Part shown: positions 35,798-47,000 of the stretch, piece after piece
Layout: the number at the start of each line of letters is the position of its first letter
Position numbering within the stretch: position 1 is the first letter of the stretch
Assembly: GCF_024159025.1 (NCBI RefSeq)
Contig: NZ_JAMYXC010000029.1
Coordinates: forward strand, 25,683-89,682
Source: Limimaricola litoreus
GTDB taxonomy: Bacteria > Pseudomonadota > Alphaproteobacteria > Rhodobacterales > Rhodobacteraceae
Direction: 5' to 3'
DNA: 64,000 nt
Notes under the pieces: generated by a model
Databases searched by the model: none
Seen by the model: the letters and a program-made list of their open reading frames with translations, nothing else
Told to the model about the DNA's origin: nothing
Translations under genes and position numbers: made by a program

Positions 35798-36834
35798 TTA
35801 AAGCCCCGCCGCCTTGGTCAGGTTGATGCGAAAGCGATCCCGATTTTGCTGGTAGCGGCGGGTCATCTCGGCCGAGGCGTGACCGAGCTGCTTCTGCACA
35901 TGCCGCTCGTCGACTTCGGCCGACGAGGCCAGTCCGGCGCGTAGCGAATGGCCCGCGAACAGTGCGCGGCGCTCGGCCTCCGGCAAATCCGTCCGCAGTC
36001 CGGCCGCGAGCGCCGTGCGCTGCACCAGCCGTGCCACGTGGCGATCGCTCAGACGGCGCTCCAACGCGCTTTGTCCGTCACGGCTGACACCAGTGTAGAT
36101 TGGGCCGAATCGATCTTCGCGAAATGCAGCCAGCGCTCCAATGCATGCACCGGGCAAGTGGCCTCGCTGGAGCCACGGGCGATCTCGACCGCGCGCCAAC
36201 CTGTCTTGCCGCGCAGCGTCACGAGCGCGCCGGCCTCCAAGATCTCGACCCAGCCGCTGCCGTCGATGGTGTCGTCCTTGGCCCGGTCCAGCCCGACGAT
36301 CTCCGAACGCCGCAGTGCGCCGGCGAAGCCGATAAGCAGCATCGCCCGATCGCGCAGCCCACGCAGATCATGCGGCAGCGTCGCGAGCATCGCCCGCAGC
36401 TCGTCGGGTCCGATCGCCTCCTTCTGCACCGGTGGCCGCGCATGACGGCGGCGGATGCCGGCGAGAATGGAGGCGATGTGTCGGTCGCGACGGTCGAGCC
36501 GGAAGCCACGCTGCGTGTAGCCCCAGGACAGCCCTGCCAGCCGGCGCTCGATCGAAGCCACCGAGAGTGCGCGCGCCTTGCCCGACGGCGCGGCGAGGTC
36601 GGTGATGTAGAGGCCGATCAGTTCGGGGGAGGGCGGCAGCGGGTCGGCGCCGCGCAGCCGGCACCAGCGTGCGAAGGCGGCCCAGTCACGCCCGTAGGCA
36701 ATACGGGTGTTTTCGGAGACCGCGTGGTCGGCATAGCCGCGGGCTGTGTCGATGAGGCGATCAAGCGTGCCCGAGCCTGCGATTTGATTGGGCAGGACGA
36801 GCGGCGTTTCGGGGTTCTCAGATGATCCTGTCAT
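35798..36834 (-). pseudogene. Site-associated tyrosine recombinase, copy with a one-base deletion
   Basis: About 80-90 percent identical by eye to the intact copy at 62659-63693. ATG 36834 starts MTGSSENPETPLVLPNQIAG, and the N-terminal and first catalytic blocks (GFAGALRRSEIVGLDR; TLRGKTGWRAVEIA) are intact. At 36105-36114 the intact gene has CCGAAATCGAT and this copy CCGAATCGAT: one A is missing, so the frame changes between FAKID and FGPIYTG. The remaining part, with GHSLRAGLASSAE and QLGHASAEMTRRYQQ, is undamaged in the next frame. A real pseudogene, a frameshifting signal or a sequence error are all possible. Confidence 0.8.
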
Positions 36835-36856
36835 GCCGAGCAGCATATCACCCTTG

Positions 36857-36882
36857 TGTCCGATAAGACGGGGTACTGGACG
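36857..36882. repeat. Dif-like palindromic site 2, right arm degenerate
   Basis: TGTCCGATAA (36857-36866), core GACGGG, then GTACTGGACG (36873-36882), which keeps 6 of 10 bases of the usual right arm. Left arm and core equal those of site 3. The following AGACCGCA lies at the same distance as in site 4. It is 22 nt from the recombinase start. Confidence 0.7.
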
Positions 36883-36904
36883 CAATAGAAGACCGCATCC
36901 ATGC

Positions 36905-37141
36905 TCATGGGTGCCGTGCCGAGCTTCCATTGACCATGATCTCCCGTATGAGACCGGCAACCGCGCGGTGCGTCTGAACATCAATTCCCGGCCCGATGGC
37001 GTTTTCATGCGTTGTCGCTGCGTCTTGCAGGATGCCCAGGATTTCGTGTTTCGGCAGCAGCTGGCGGTCACTGAGCGCAAGAAGGAGCGCCTCGCAAATC
37101 GAGAGCGCGGCCATGCCAGAGTAAGTGTTCTGATCAGTCAT
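36905..37141 (-). CDS. Uncharacterised small protein, 78 aa
   Basis: ATG 37141 follows GAGAGGA. The product is helical (MAALSICEALLLALSDRQLL, then HEILGILQDAATTHENAIG) with a basic C-terminus, with no membrane helix long enough to be certain. Similar small proteins with ALSDR/HEI patterns occur in Rhodobacterales, but I cannot name the family. It is divergent from the Crp/Fnr gene and is the first gene after site 2. Confidence 0.5.
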   Translation of the reverse strand: MTDQNTYSGMAALSICEALLLALSDRQLLPKHEILGILQDAATTHENAIGPGIDVQTHRAVAGLIREIMVNGSSARHP

Positions 37142-37272
37142 GCGGGGAAATCCTCTCTGAAAGTGACGCCACCGGACGTGTCGGGTTTTAGTTGAGTGCC
37201 GACATGTTGGCATGAAGTGCGGTATGGTGAACTGATCGAAAGCAGCCCTCATGTCTGAAGTTTTGGCTCCAT

Positions 37273-38028
37273 TTGGAAAAGGGAGGAAAGCGTTTGCTGG
37301 CCGGTTCATTCGACGCATTCGCGCGCAAGCTCGGCGCCTTCGTCGCCTTGTCGGCGACGGAGCTCGATGTACTGTCACGCCTGCACCGCCGTCGCAGGAC
37401 CTTCGTGGCCGGGCGCGATCTTGTGCATCAGGGGCAATCCGAGCAGGCCGCCTACATCCTGACATCGGGCTGGGTCTGTTCCTATAAATCGCAACCCGAT
37501 GGGTCACGGCAGATCATCGATTTCCAGATCCCGGGCGATTTCCTCGGCTTGCGGAGCATCCTTCTGCATACCTCGGATCATGGCATCGAACCGATCGGAA
37601 AGATCGAGGCTGCCGAAGTTCTAAGACAGGATCTTCTCGATGCGTTCGCGCATACTCCCCGCTTGGCGACAGCGGTCCTTTGGGCGGCGTCGCGGGACGA
37701 GGCGATGGTCGTCGAGCATTTGGTAGGGCTCGGACGGCGCAGCGCCTCCGAGCGCATGGCCCACATGCTGCTCGAACTGGGAGCCCGGCTGGCGCTGGTC
37801 GGCATGGGAGACAAGGCTGGCTATGATTGTCCTTTGACCCAGTATCATCTGGCGGATGCTCTGGGACTGAGCGCGGTACATGTCAATCGCGTGCTTCGGC
37901 AATTGCGTGAGGAGGGGCTGGTAACCTTCCAGGGCGGCCATGTCGCCTTCAATGATTATACGGGCCTTGTAGCCCTGGCCGAGTTCGACCCGACCTATCT
38001 TGATCAGATGGGTCCTCTCCTCGATTGA
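37273..38028 (+). CDS. Crp/Fnr-family transcriptional regulator
   Basis: 251 residues if the ATG at 37273 is used; GGGAGGA (37281-37287) sits six bases before a TTG at 37294, so the true start may be that TTG (244 residues). The N-terminal part is a cyclic-nucleotide-binding-like barrel (FVAGRDLVHQGQSEQAAYIL, then QIIDFQIPGDFLGLRSI); the C-terminal HTH_Crp reads LTQYHLADALGLSAVHVNRV. No cysteine set for an FeS cluster is seen, so it is not a classical Fnr. Targets unknown; the nearby stress-like small genes are candidates. Confidence 0.8.
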   Translation: MEKGGKRLLAGSFDAFARKLGAFVALSATELDVLSRLHRRRRTFVAGRDLVHQGQSEQAAYILTSGWVCSYKSQPDGSRQIIDFQIPGDFLGLRSILLHTSDHGIEPIGKIEAAEVLRQDLLDAFAHTPRLATAVLWAASRDEAMVVEHLVGLGRRSASERMAHMLLELGARLALVGMGDKAGYDCPLTQYHLADALGLSAVHVNRVLRQLREEGLVTFQGGHVAFNDYTGLVALAEFDPTYLDQMGPLLD

Positions 38029-38085
38029 GAATGCGCGCACGGGGGATATGGGTGTCGATGCCCCCATGAGGTTCTGCCGCGGGTG

Positions 38086-38490
38086 TCATGCAAGGGGCGT
38101 TTGCTGATGCGAGAGCCGCAGCCAGCCCCCGTCCCGCAGGTAAAACGAGGACATGCAGAGCGCCTCATAGATCGTGCTACCTGTCTTGTTCGCCGAGACG
38201 CGGTAGGCAAGGATGATCCGGTCCGTATCGCGCGCAAAGCTTCGATCCAGCAAGGCGACGGAGCGCCAATCCGACGCTTGCAGCCAAGCAGTCCAAATGT
38301 CGACGCCTCGAAGTGGACGGGTTTGATGAGGAAGGATGAACATCGCATCTGCCGCCGTCGAGGCGCGGGCTTGGAAGAGGCCATCGCTCCAAAGGCTTTC
38401 TTCCATTTTCCAAAGCCGCGCCTCGTGTGGTGGGACGGATTTCCGCGCTGACGCCGGAAACGGCCGGAGGTTGGGAAAGGGCAGGATCAT
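38086..38490 (-). CDS. SnoaL/DUF4440-like (NTF2-fold) protein
   Basis: 134 residues. ATG 38490 overlaps the upstream stop (ATGA), which favours it over the ATG at 38406. From residue 29 on it follows the NTF2-like pattern: MEESLWSDGLFQARASTAAD, FILPHQTRPLRG, DWRSVALLDRSFARDTDRII and the closing WLRLSHQQTPLA. Members are small-molecule or polyketide-type enzymes, or stress proteins of unknown substrate. The gene is convergent with the Crp/Fnr gene. Confidence 0.65.
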   Translation of the reverse strand: MILPFPNLRPFPASARKSVPPHEARLWKMEESLWSDGLFQARASTAADAMFILPHQTRPLRGVDIWTAWLQASDWRSVALLDRSFARDTDRIILAYRVSANKTGSTIYEALCMSSFYLRDGGWLRLSHQQTPLA

Positions 38491-38912
38491 TCCCCGGCTC
38501 CGGCCAAGCCGAAATACAGGATCTGCGCGAGCGCCAGCAGGATCATGAGAAGCCAGAAAACAGGCAGGGTGGGCTTCGATGGACATCCCGCGACCAGATC
38601 GTCATGGCTCGGCGCGGCTCGGGGCCGCAACCGTTCCGGAAGCAGCAGGATCAGTCGTTCCGCCGTGGCACCGTGCTCGCGCTTGAGCGCCGGCACATCG
38701 GAGAACCCGGTGAGCAGCCGGTCCAGCCGTTCGCGCGCGACCGATCGCGACAGCGCCGCAAGGCCCGATGCCTCATTTCTCGGATCGAGGCCGAGCCTTG
38801 CGAAGGTCGACAAGACGGTCACAACATAGCCGTTCCTATCCTCGCCCACCGGAGCAAAAAGGAACCGGTCGCAGTCGCTCGCGTCGGGACGAAGCAGGTT
38901 GGGGTTGGTCAT
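38487..38912 (-). CDS. Uncharacterised protein with one C-terminal transmembrane helix
   Basis: 141 residues from ATG 38912 (MTNPNLLRPDASDCDRFLFA). The soluble part (1-115) is helical, with GYVVTVLSTFARLGLDPRNE and ERLDRLLTGFSDV. The end (TLPVFWLLMILLALAQILYF) is a single membrane anchor, so the bulk faces the cytoplasm in a tail-anchored manner. It is translationally coupled to the NTF2-fold gene. Confidence 0.55.
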   Translation of the reverse strand: MTNPNLLRPDASDCDRFLFAPVGEDRNGYVVTVLSTFARLGLDPRNEASGLAALSRSVARERLDRLLTGFSDVPALKREHGATAERLILLLPERLRPRAAPSHDDLVAGCPSKPTLPVFWLLMILLALAQILYFGLAGAGE

Positions 38913-39262
38913 GGAAAAAGCCTTTCGTGCCCCGCAATGGCCCGGCACGGGGGGCGGCATGGCGTGTGGGAAGCAGAGATTGCCAGCCGTTTCGGTGAGC
39001 AGCCGGGTGTGGGCTGGCCCAGTCTCGCAGAGATGGCACGCAGCTGCGCTGATGCAGATCAGTCACCTGCTCCGAAACGCTATCTGCAACCGATGCGGTG
39101 ACGGTGCGAGGGGTCGTCAAAAAAAGCGTGGTCGGCGCTAACACCGGTCAGTCTGCCTCGCCGGGCTGGGCCGTATGGTGCTTCAGTCGATCGGGCGGGG
39201 CATCGTCCTCGCCCCCAGACTGACGCAGTCCATGCCAGTTAGTAATTCGGGAGAGTTCCGAG
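38913..39262. other. Intergenic region, 350 bp, no gene
   Basis: Holds the promoters of the minus-strand pair and the following plus-strand small gene. No further gene or strong repeat was found. Confidence 0.4.
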
Positions 39263-39562
39263 ATGACCGTGCGATCCTCCAAGTCGGTGGTGACGTTTAC
39301 TTATCCGTTCCGCATCTCAGGGTATTCGGACGAGCTGCCTGAAGGCGAGTACGTGGTGGTCGTCGAGGAAGAGCTCCTTCAGGGGCTCAGCTTCGAGGCC
39401 TATCGAAGAACGGGCACCTAACTGACCGTTCAGGGCAGGGGGCACCGCGCCGACAGTTCGGAGACGCGCCCGATTACCCAAAAGGCGCTGGAGGCCGCTC
39501 TCGATCACGACCGGACGCTTGCTGGAGAAGCCACCGAGCCAGTCGACGTTTCCCCGGCCTGA
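39263..39562 (+). pseudogene. Small conserved-type protein interrupted by an in-frame TAA
   Basis: ATG 39263 opens a frame of 100 codons closed at 39562, but codon 53 (39419-39421) is TAA, leaving 52 residues. The first part (FRISGYSDELPEGEYVVVVE, EELLQGLSFEAYRRT) is a pattern I associate with small Rhodobacterales proteins that continue after YRRT with a T-x-LTV stretch. Exactly such a continuation (LTVQGRGHRADSSET) follows the stop in frame, so the TAA is probably a nonsense mutation. The FxxxGYxxxLPxGEY motif recurs in the gene at 39891. Confidence 0.6.
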
Positions 39563-39669
39563 ACCACGCAAGACGGGCCACCGGCCCATCCATCCATCCC
39601 TTGGCGCAGGTTCGTTCGTCGACCGTCCTGATCCCTGACGCCCCCTGTTCTCAGAAAAGGAAATGCACG

Positions 39670-39807
39670 ATGTCTTTCAAAGATCTGTCAAAGAAGGCGG
39701 AGCAGCCGCCGAAGCCGTCCGAGACCAAGAGCCCGCAACAAAACCAGGCGGCGAAGGATGCCGCCCCGGCACCTGCCGACGCGGCCCATTCGCCAAAGAA
39801 GCCTTGA
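39670..39807 (+). CDS. Small Lys/Pro/Ala-rich protein, 45 aa
   Basis: ATG 39670 (MSFKDLSKKAEQPPKPSETK) follows AAAAGGAA with suitable spacing. It is basic, hydrophilic and likely disordered. Its stop overlaps a TTG (TTGA, 39804-39807) that could start the next gene. Short SFKDLSKKA-type peptides occur in stress-gene neighbourhoods of Rhodobacterales; no function is claimed. Confidence 0.6.
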   Translation: MSFKDLSKKAEQPPKPSETKSPQQNQAAKDAAPAPADAAHSPKKP

Positions 39808-39890
39808 GCCCCGAGGCCAGTCCGGTCCCGTCACGTCCGGGGGCGGGGTCGGACGGAACGGCAAATGCCTCGAAGGAGGCGCTGGACGAC

Positions 39891-40397
39891 ATGATCCGCA
39901 GGGCCACGGCAACCTTCTCGCGCGCGTTCACGCTCCCCGGCTTCGACGAGATGCTGCCGGCAGGTGAGTACGACATCGAGACCGAGCTGGCCGCCCCGGT
40001 GGAGCATCTGAACCCCGATGACTGGAAAGCTTCGGTCCTGGTCCATTTGCACCCACGGGAGTCGCATCCCGGACTGTCGCGCAGCCTGACCGTGTCGCTC
40101 GCTGATCTGGAGTTTGCCGCCATGAAGGACGGCCTTTCGGACATGGATTTGAGGTATGCTTTTATCGAGGAGATGCTGGTCGACCCTCTGGTCCGCCTGC
40201 TGATGCAGGCCGACGAGATTTCGGAAACGGAACTTCGGCGCTTTTATGCAAGCCCGCCGCCTCAGGAGGTACGAACTGCCGAGGCGGTAAGTCGCTCTCC
40301 CGTAAGCAAGGCACTGAGAGCGATGGCCGATATGTTCGCCCTCCAGTCGGCCGAGAACGAGGGTATGCCGATGCGCTACCGCCGCATGCCGAACTGA
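39891..40397 (+). CDS. Uncharacterised protein sharing a motif with the small broken gene upstream
   Basis: 168 residues from ATG 39891, with GGAGG about ten bases upstream; a TTG at 39804 (overlapping the previous stop) would give 197. The opening FSRAFTLPGFDEMLPAGEYD repeats the motif of the gene at 39263. The middle is mixed (HLHPRESHPGLSRSLTVSLA), then a helical region ends in a Met/Arg-rich tail. Cytoplasmic by composition. Unknown function. Confidence 0.6.
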   Translation: MIRRATATFSRAFTLPGFDEMLPAGEYDIETELAAPVEHLNPDDWKASVLVHLHPRESHPGLSRSLTVSLADLEFAAMKDGLSDMDLRYAFIEEMLVDPLVRLLMQADEISETELRRFYASPPPQEVRTAEAVSRSPVSKALRAMADMFALQSAENEGMPMRYRRMPN

Positions 40398-40473
40398 TCG
40401 TTCGAAGTAGCGGTGCCACGGATGCCCGGCACTGACCCGATGTTGTGCCGATCAACAGGAGGTAGGACCAAAC

Positions 40474-40608
40474 ATGTCTAAGGGACAGAAGCGAAACAAC
40501 AAGGAAGCCAAGAAGCCAAAGCAGGAGAAAACTCCTCCAGTCGCTCCGTCGAGCGTCGTTCGGACCTTTGCCGATGCGGCATCGCCGAAACTTAAGAGAA
40601 AGCACTGA
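40474..40608 (+). CDS. Small highly basic peptide, 44 aa
   Basis: A strong AGGAGG precedes ATG 40474. The product, MSKGQKRNNKEAKKPKQEKT and onward to KLKRKH, is about one third lysine and arginine and probably binds nucleic acid or ribosomes. Such short KGQKRxNKExKKPK peptides are widespread in Proteobacteria. It stands alone in a row of small genes. Confidence 0.65.
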   Translation: MSKGQKRNNKEAKKPKQEKTPPVAPSSVVRTFADAASPKLKRKH

Positions 40609-40731
40609 GCCGGTTCCTTGCCGTCGTAGAGCGCATCCCGCTCCAATTAGTGCCGCGCGCAATGCACGGTTTCTGACGCATCCGCGCCAACCACATCGCA
40701 ATCAGCTTCGAGATCGAAGCAGGAGACCAAC

Positions 40732-40869
40732 ATGGCTAACATGAATGTGACGCAATCCCGCAAAAGCATGGGCATTATCGCCGCCGTTCTCATCGGCGTT
40801 GTCGTGATCGCCGCCTATCTCTTCGGCTGGTATAGCGGTGATCCCACGGTGGCGATCCCCGCGAACTGA
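40732..40869 (+). CDS. Small single-span membrane peptide, 45 aa
   Basis: ATG 40732 follows AGGAG. After a polar start (MANMNVTQSRKSM) comes one membrane helix (IIAAVLIGVVVIAAYLFGWY) and a short polar end. It lies 148 bp before the cyclic glucan synthase gene on the same strand. The type is common in Rhodobacterales; role unknown. Confidence 0.6.
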   Translation: MANMNVTQSRKSMGIIAAVLIGVVVIAAYLFGWYSGDPTVAIPAN

Positions 40870-41017
40870 GACGTCCGCAGCCGTTCGGATGACCGGGGCC
40901 AGCTTACGCCCGGAAGCGAGGCTTATGAGCGGACGGCCGAGGTGCGCAGGCGAAGGCCCGATCGTTTCAAGCGGCCTCGCGGACTGTCGGAACAAGATCT
41001 CCAACAAGGCGGGCTCT

Positions 41018-44000
41018 ATGACGTTTCATGCTTCCCAAGCACTACGCCCGCCCCATGGCCACGGCGAATATCTGTCGGACCTGCAACTTGCGGACCTCGG
41101 GCGCGATCTTGCGGGGCGATCCCGTGTCGAGGTTCCGTTCGGCTTCGGTGCGATCATGCCGCGCCGCGCCCGGCAGCTTCGGGAGCAAACCGCCACGATT
41201 TATCGCAGGGTGTTTCGTGCCTCGCAGGGAGAGCAGCTCATCGGCCCGGCCGAGGAATGGCTGCTCGACAACTTTCACCTCGTCGACGAGAACATCCGGC
41301 AGGTCGAGCAGGCGCTGCCGCCCCGCTATATCCGGCAGCTTCCGCAGGTTGCGATCTCGGAAGGGCACGCCGCGCCGCGGGTGGTCGCCTTCGCATGGAA
41401 GTTCGCCTCGCATTCGGCATTCGAATTTGATGCCGCCCGCCTGACCGCGATGGTCAATGGTTACCAGGCGATCCACCCCTTCCTGATCGGGGAACTCTGG
41501 GCCCTGCCGTCCATGCTGCGGTTCATCCTGGTCGAGGAGTTCGCCGGTCTCGCGCAGCGTATCGACCGAGCCCGGACCATGCGAGATCGTGCCAACATCC
41601 TGGCGGACCGGATCGTCGCGCTGAACGGCGCGCCGGAGCACGGTCTCCTCGAGGCCGAGATCACGGCCTGCGAGGACGACAGCTTCGCGAGCCAGCTGCT
41701 CTACCGGCTGCGCGACGCGCCCGAGCGGACCCATGCGGCGATCGACTGGCTGGACGAGGCACTGATCCGCCGCGGCAGCGATGCCGAAGAGGTGCTGATC
41801 GCGGAGGAAACGCACCAGTCCGCTGAGACGGTGCTGATCGCCAGCATCATCCGCAGCCTGCGCGCCATCGACGATCTGGACTGGATGAAATGGTTCTCTT
41901 CGGTCAGCCTGGTCGATGCAGCACTTGCCGAACGATCCAACTTCGCGGCGCTCGATTTCAAGTCCCGTAATCAGTATCGCAATGCGGTCGAGGAGCTGGC
42001 CCGGCAGTCGGGTCATAGCGAGCTTGAGGTTGTGGAGGCGGCGCTGCGGCTGTTCGAGGCCGAAGCGCGGGGCCGAGGCGGCGCGGGGGCCCGCGTGCCG
42101 CGCCCGGAGCACCCTGATATCGGGTTCTGGCTGGTCGGCCCGTGCCGTCCCGGGCTGGAGCGGGATCTCGGGGCGCGCCTGCCGCTGAAGAAGCGAGCCG
42201 AGCGCGGCTACCGCCGGCTGGGCTGGCTGGCCGTAGCGGGACCGATTCTGCTTCTGACCGTGCTTATCGTCGCAGCCGGGATGGTGACGCTGAGCCTTGC
42301 GGGGCTTTCCGCGTGGCAGGTGCTCTTGCTGTGCCTTCTCGCCGCCTTGCCCGCCAGCGAGGCGGCGAGCGGGCTGTTCAACTTCGCCGCGTCGCTGCTC
42401 AAGGGGCCGGTTCGGCTTGTCGGCTTCGAGTTTCCCCGCGGCGTCCCGGAGGAGGCGGCAACCCTCGTGGTCGTGCCGTGCCTGCTGTCGTCGCGCGACG
42501 CGATTGACGACCTGTGCCGGCATCTCGAAGTGCATTACCTTGCCAACCCGACAGGGCAGGTGACCTTCGCGCTGATCAGCGACTGGTCCGACAGCCCGAC
42601 CGAAACGGCGCCCGACGATGCGGAGCTACTGGATCATGCGCGCGATCGGATCGACCGGCTGGCCCGACTCTACGCGCATGACGGCCGCAGGCGGTTCCAC
42701 CTGCTGCACCGCGCCCGGCAATACAATGCCTCGGAGGGGGTGTGGATGGGCTGGGAGCGCAAGCGCGGCAAGCTCACCGAGCTGAACCTGCTGCTGCGCG
42801 GCGATGCCGATACCTCGTTCCTGCCCACCGATACGGCGCTGCCGGAGGGCATCCAATACGTCATGACGCTCGATTCCGATACGCGTCTCACCCGCGACGC
42901 GGTGACCAAGCTCGTCGGCAAGATGGCGCATCCGCTCAATCACCCGGTGCTCGACCACGATACGGGGCGGGTCACGCGCGGCTGGTCGATCATGCAGCCA
43001 CGGGTGACGCCATCGCTCACCACCGGGGCCGAGGCGTCGACCTTCCAGCGGGTGTTCTCGCGCGACCGCGGGCTCGATCCATATGTCTTCACCGTCTCGG
43101 ACACCTATCAGGATCTGCTGGGCGAAGGCTCCTTCACCGGCAAGGGGCTCTATCACGTCGATACGGTCCGCAGGGTGCTGACCCACGCCTTCGGCGAGAA
43201 CGCGATCCTGAGCCATGATCTGGCCGAGGGGGCGATCGCCCGCTGCGCGCTGGTGACGGATGTCGAACTGATCGAGGACTTTCCGACCCGTTACGAGGTC
43301 GAGGCGGCGCGTCAGCACCGCTGGGCGCGCGGCGACGTGCAGCTGCTGCCGCTGATCCTGAGCGCGTCGGGCATCGGTGCCCTCGGGCGCTGGAAGATGA
43401 TCGACAATTTGCGGCGGATCCTTGTACCGATCTTCTGGATCGCGGCCTCGGTGAGCGGGTGGATCCTGCTCGGGCGGGTCTCGGCGCTGGTGTGGCAGAT
43501 GTTCCTGATCCTGAGTCTCTTCGTGGGGCCGACGCTGCAGCTGATCCGCTCCGGCCTGCCGCCCGCCGTCGACATGGTGACGCGGACCCACCTGCGATCA
43601 CTGGCGGTCGACGTGGCGGCATCGACGGCGCAGGTCGGTCTGCGCATCCTGTTCTTGCCGCATGCGGCGGCCCTGATGCTGGATGCCACGGTCCGCAGCC
43701 TCTACCGCGTCCTGATCAGCCGCAGGCACCTGCTGGAATGGCGCAGCGTCGGCGCTTCGGGGGTCACAACCGCGCCGGGCCTGCCGGGCTATTACCGGAT
43801 CATGCTCTGGCCGGTGCTGGTGTTGCTGGCCGGGCTGCCGCTGCTCTACCGGCTCTCGGCCCCCGGCCTGCCCATCGCGCTCGCCTTCGGGCTGGTCTGG
43901 AGCCTGGCACCCGCTGTCGCGTGGTACGTCAGCCGCTCGGCCGAGACCGAGGACCGGCTCGACATCGACCCGGCCGACCGCGCGGCGCTGCGCCGGATCG

Positions 44001-47000
44001 CACGGCGCACCTGGGAATACTTCGACCGCTTCGTGACCGAAGAGCACAACTGGCTGCCGCCGGACAACTTTCAGGAGGACCCGGAGCCGGTCGTGGCGGG
44101 GCGGACCTCGCCCACCAACATCGGCCTCTACCTGCTCTCGACCGTCTCGGCGCGCGACTTTGGCTGGATCGCGCTGCGCGACGCCATCGGGCGGGTCGAG
44201 CGGACCCTCGCGACGGTCGAGACCATGGAGATGCTGCGCGGCCATCTCTACAACTGGTACGACACGCGGACGCTGGCGCCCCTGATGCCGCAATATGTCT
44301 CGACCGTCGACAGCGGCAATCTCGCGGGACATCTCGTGGCGCTGTCGGCGACGCTGCGCGAGTGGGGGGCGGCGCCCTATGTGCACCTGTGGACCGGCGT
44401 CGAGGGGATCGGCGACGTCGCCTCGATCCTGCGCGAGGAGCTGGCCGCCGTACCCGACGACCGCCGCACGATCCGGCCCCTGCGCCAACGACTGGAGGAG
44501 CGGCTCGCGGGGTTCGAGCGGTCGCTGGAGACGGTGCGCCGCGCGCCCGAGACCGCGTCGGTGCGCACCCATACGCTGCTGGCGATCGCCGAGGACATCG
44601 ACAACCTCGGCCTGGGCTTTGCCTCCGAATACGGCGAGCGCGCCATCGCTGTGCGGCACTGGTCGGCGCGGCTCAAGGCCGTCTGCGCCGCCGGTCTGGC
44701 GGATGCGACCCTTGGCATGTCCGCGACCGAGGAGCTGCGCGCGCGGCTCGAGCGCATCGCCGAGCTGGCGCGGCGTCTGGCCTTCTCGATGGACTTCAGC
44801 TTTCTCATGCAGCCCGATCAGCGGCTGCTGTCGATCGGCTACAACCCTGTCGAGGGCAAGCTCGACACCTCCTGCTACGATCTTCTCGCCTCCGAGGCGC
44901 GGCTGACCAGCCTGTTCGCCGTGGCCAAGGGCGACCTGCCCAACGAGCATTGGTTCCGGCTCGGCCGCCAGCTGGTAAGCGTCGGCGCGCGGGGCGCGCT
45001 GATGTCGTGGTCGGGTTCGATGTTCGAATACCTGATGCCGCCGCTTGTCATGCAGGAACAGACAGGTGGGCTTTTGAACCAGTCCAACATGCTCTCGGTC
45101 AAGGCGCAGATTGATTACGGCCGCCGCCGCCGGGTGCCTTGGGGCATTTCCGAGGCCGCTTACAACGCGCGCGACCGGGAGATGACCTACCAGTATTCCA
45201 ACTTCGGTGTGCCGCTGCTGGGGCTGAAGCGCGGCCTCGCCAGCGATCTGGTGATTGCGCCCTATGCCAGCCTTCTGGCAAGCCAGTATCGCCCCCGCGC
45301 GGCGGTGGCCAATCTCGAACGACTACGCGACATGGGCGCGCGTGGCGATTACGGCTTCTACGATGCGATCGATTTTACACCGGCGCGGCTGCCCGAGGGC
45401 ACACGTCATGCGGTGGTCCGGACCTACATGGCGCACCACCAAGGCATGTCGATCGTCGCGGTGGCGAATGTCGTGTCGCAGGGGCTCATGCGGACGCGGT
45501 TTCACAGCGATCCGGTGATCGAGGCGGCCGAACTGTTGTTGCAGGAGCGCTCGCCGCATGAGGTCCCCGTGATCGTCGCATTGACCGAAGAGAACGCGCG
45601 CCTTACCGGCTCGGCGCAGCTGACCAGCACGGCGCTACGCGAGATCGACGATCCGACCCGGGCCGGGCGGGCTGTGAACCTGCTGTCGAACGGGCATTAT
45701 TCTATCATGCTGACTGCCACGGGGGCCGGATCGGCTGTCTGGAACGGCTTGGCCGTCACCCGGTTCCGCCCGGATCCGGTCGAACAAGTCTGGGGCAGCT
45801 TCCTGTTCCTTCGCGATCTCGAGACCGGCGACTGGTGGTCGGCCACGGCTGCGCCCCGCGCCGCCCCGGGCGAGACGGCGCATGCCGTGTTCTCCGACAG
45901 CAAGGCCGAATTCTACAAGACAGTCGGCACGCTGCGCAGCCGCGTCGACGTGATCGTCGCCTCCGAGGTCGATGCGGAGGGCCGCGCCCTGACCTTGTGC
46001 AACGACGGCGAGACCGATCGGATCGTTGAGGTCACCTCCTATGCCGAGCCGGTGATTGCCCCGGCGCGGTCCGACGCCGCGCATCCCGTCTTTTCCAAGA
46101 TGTTCATCCGCACCGAGATCGCCGAGGCCGGCGCCGTAATTCATGCCTGGCGCAACAAGCGCAGCCCGGACGAGCTGGACATGCATGTGGCGCATCTGCT
46201 CGCCGGATCGGGCGGCGGCCGGAGCACCAGCGCCGAGACCGACCGCCGCCGCTTCATCGGGCGGGGCCGCACCCTGCGCACCGCCGCGGCCTTCGATCCC
46301 GACGCTCCGCGCTTCGGCGGAGCGGAGCCATCGGACGGCTACACGCTCGACCCGATCCTGTCGCTGCGCCGCAAGGTCCGGGTCCCGGCGGGCAAGGAGA
46401 TCCGGTTGGTCTTCTGGACTATCGCCGCCCCGAACCGAGCCGAGGCCGAAGCGGCGATCACCCGCTACATGCATCCCGAGGCGTTCGACCGCGAGGCGAT
46501 GCACGCTTGGACCCGGTCGCAGATCCACCTGCACCATGTCGGCGTCGATCCGGCCGAAGCGGCGATCTTCCAGGCCCTCGCGGCCTCCTTCGTGCTGCCC
46601 GACCGGTCGCTTGGGGCCGCGTCGGATGCGCGGCGCCTCGGCGCGCAGTCGATGCTGTGGCGCCTGTCGATCTCGGGCGACGCGCCGATCCTCACGATCC
46701 GCATCGACGCCGAGGCGGATCTCGAGGTGCTGCGCGAGGCGCTCAGGGCGCATGAATACCTGCGCAGCCGGGGCCTGCTGATCGACCTCGTGATCCTCAA
46801 CGAGCACGCGACCTCCTATGCGCAGGACCTCCAGATGGCGATCGAGACGATCTGCGCCAGTTCGCGGCACCGCGCCCTGATGGGCGGCGGTCTGGCGCAT
46901 GTCTTCGCGCTTCGGCGGGATCTGATGGACGAGGCGACCTGCGAGACCCTGCTCGGCGCGAGCCGCGCGGTGTTCCACGCCCGCAATGGGCGGCTTTCGA

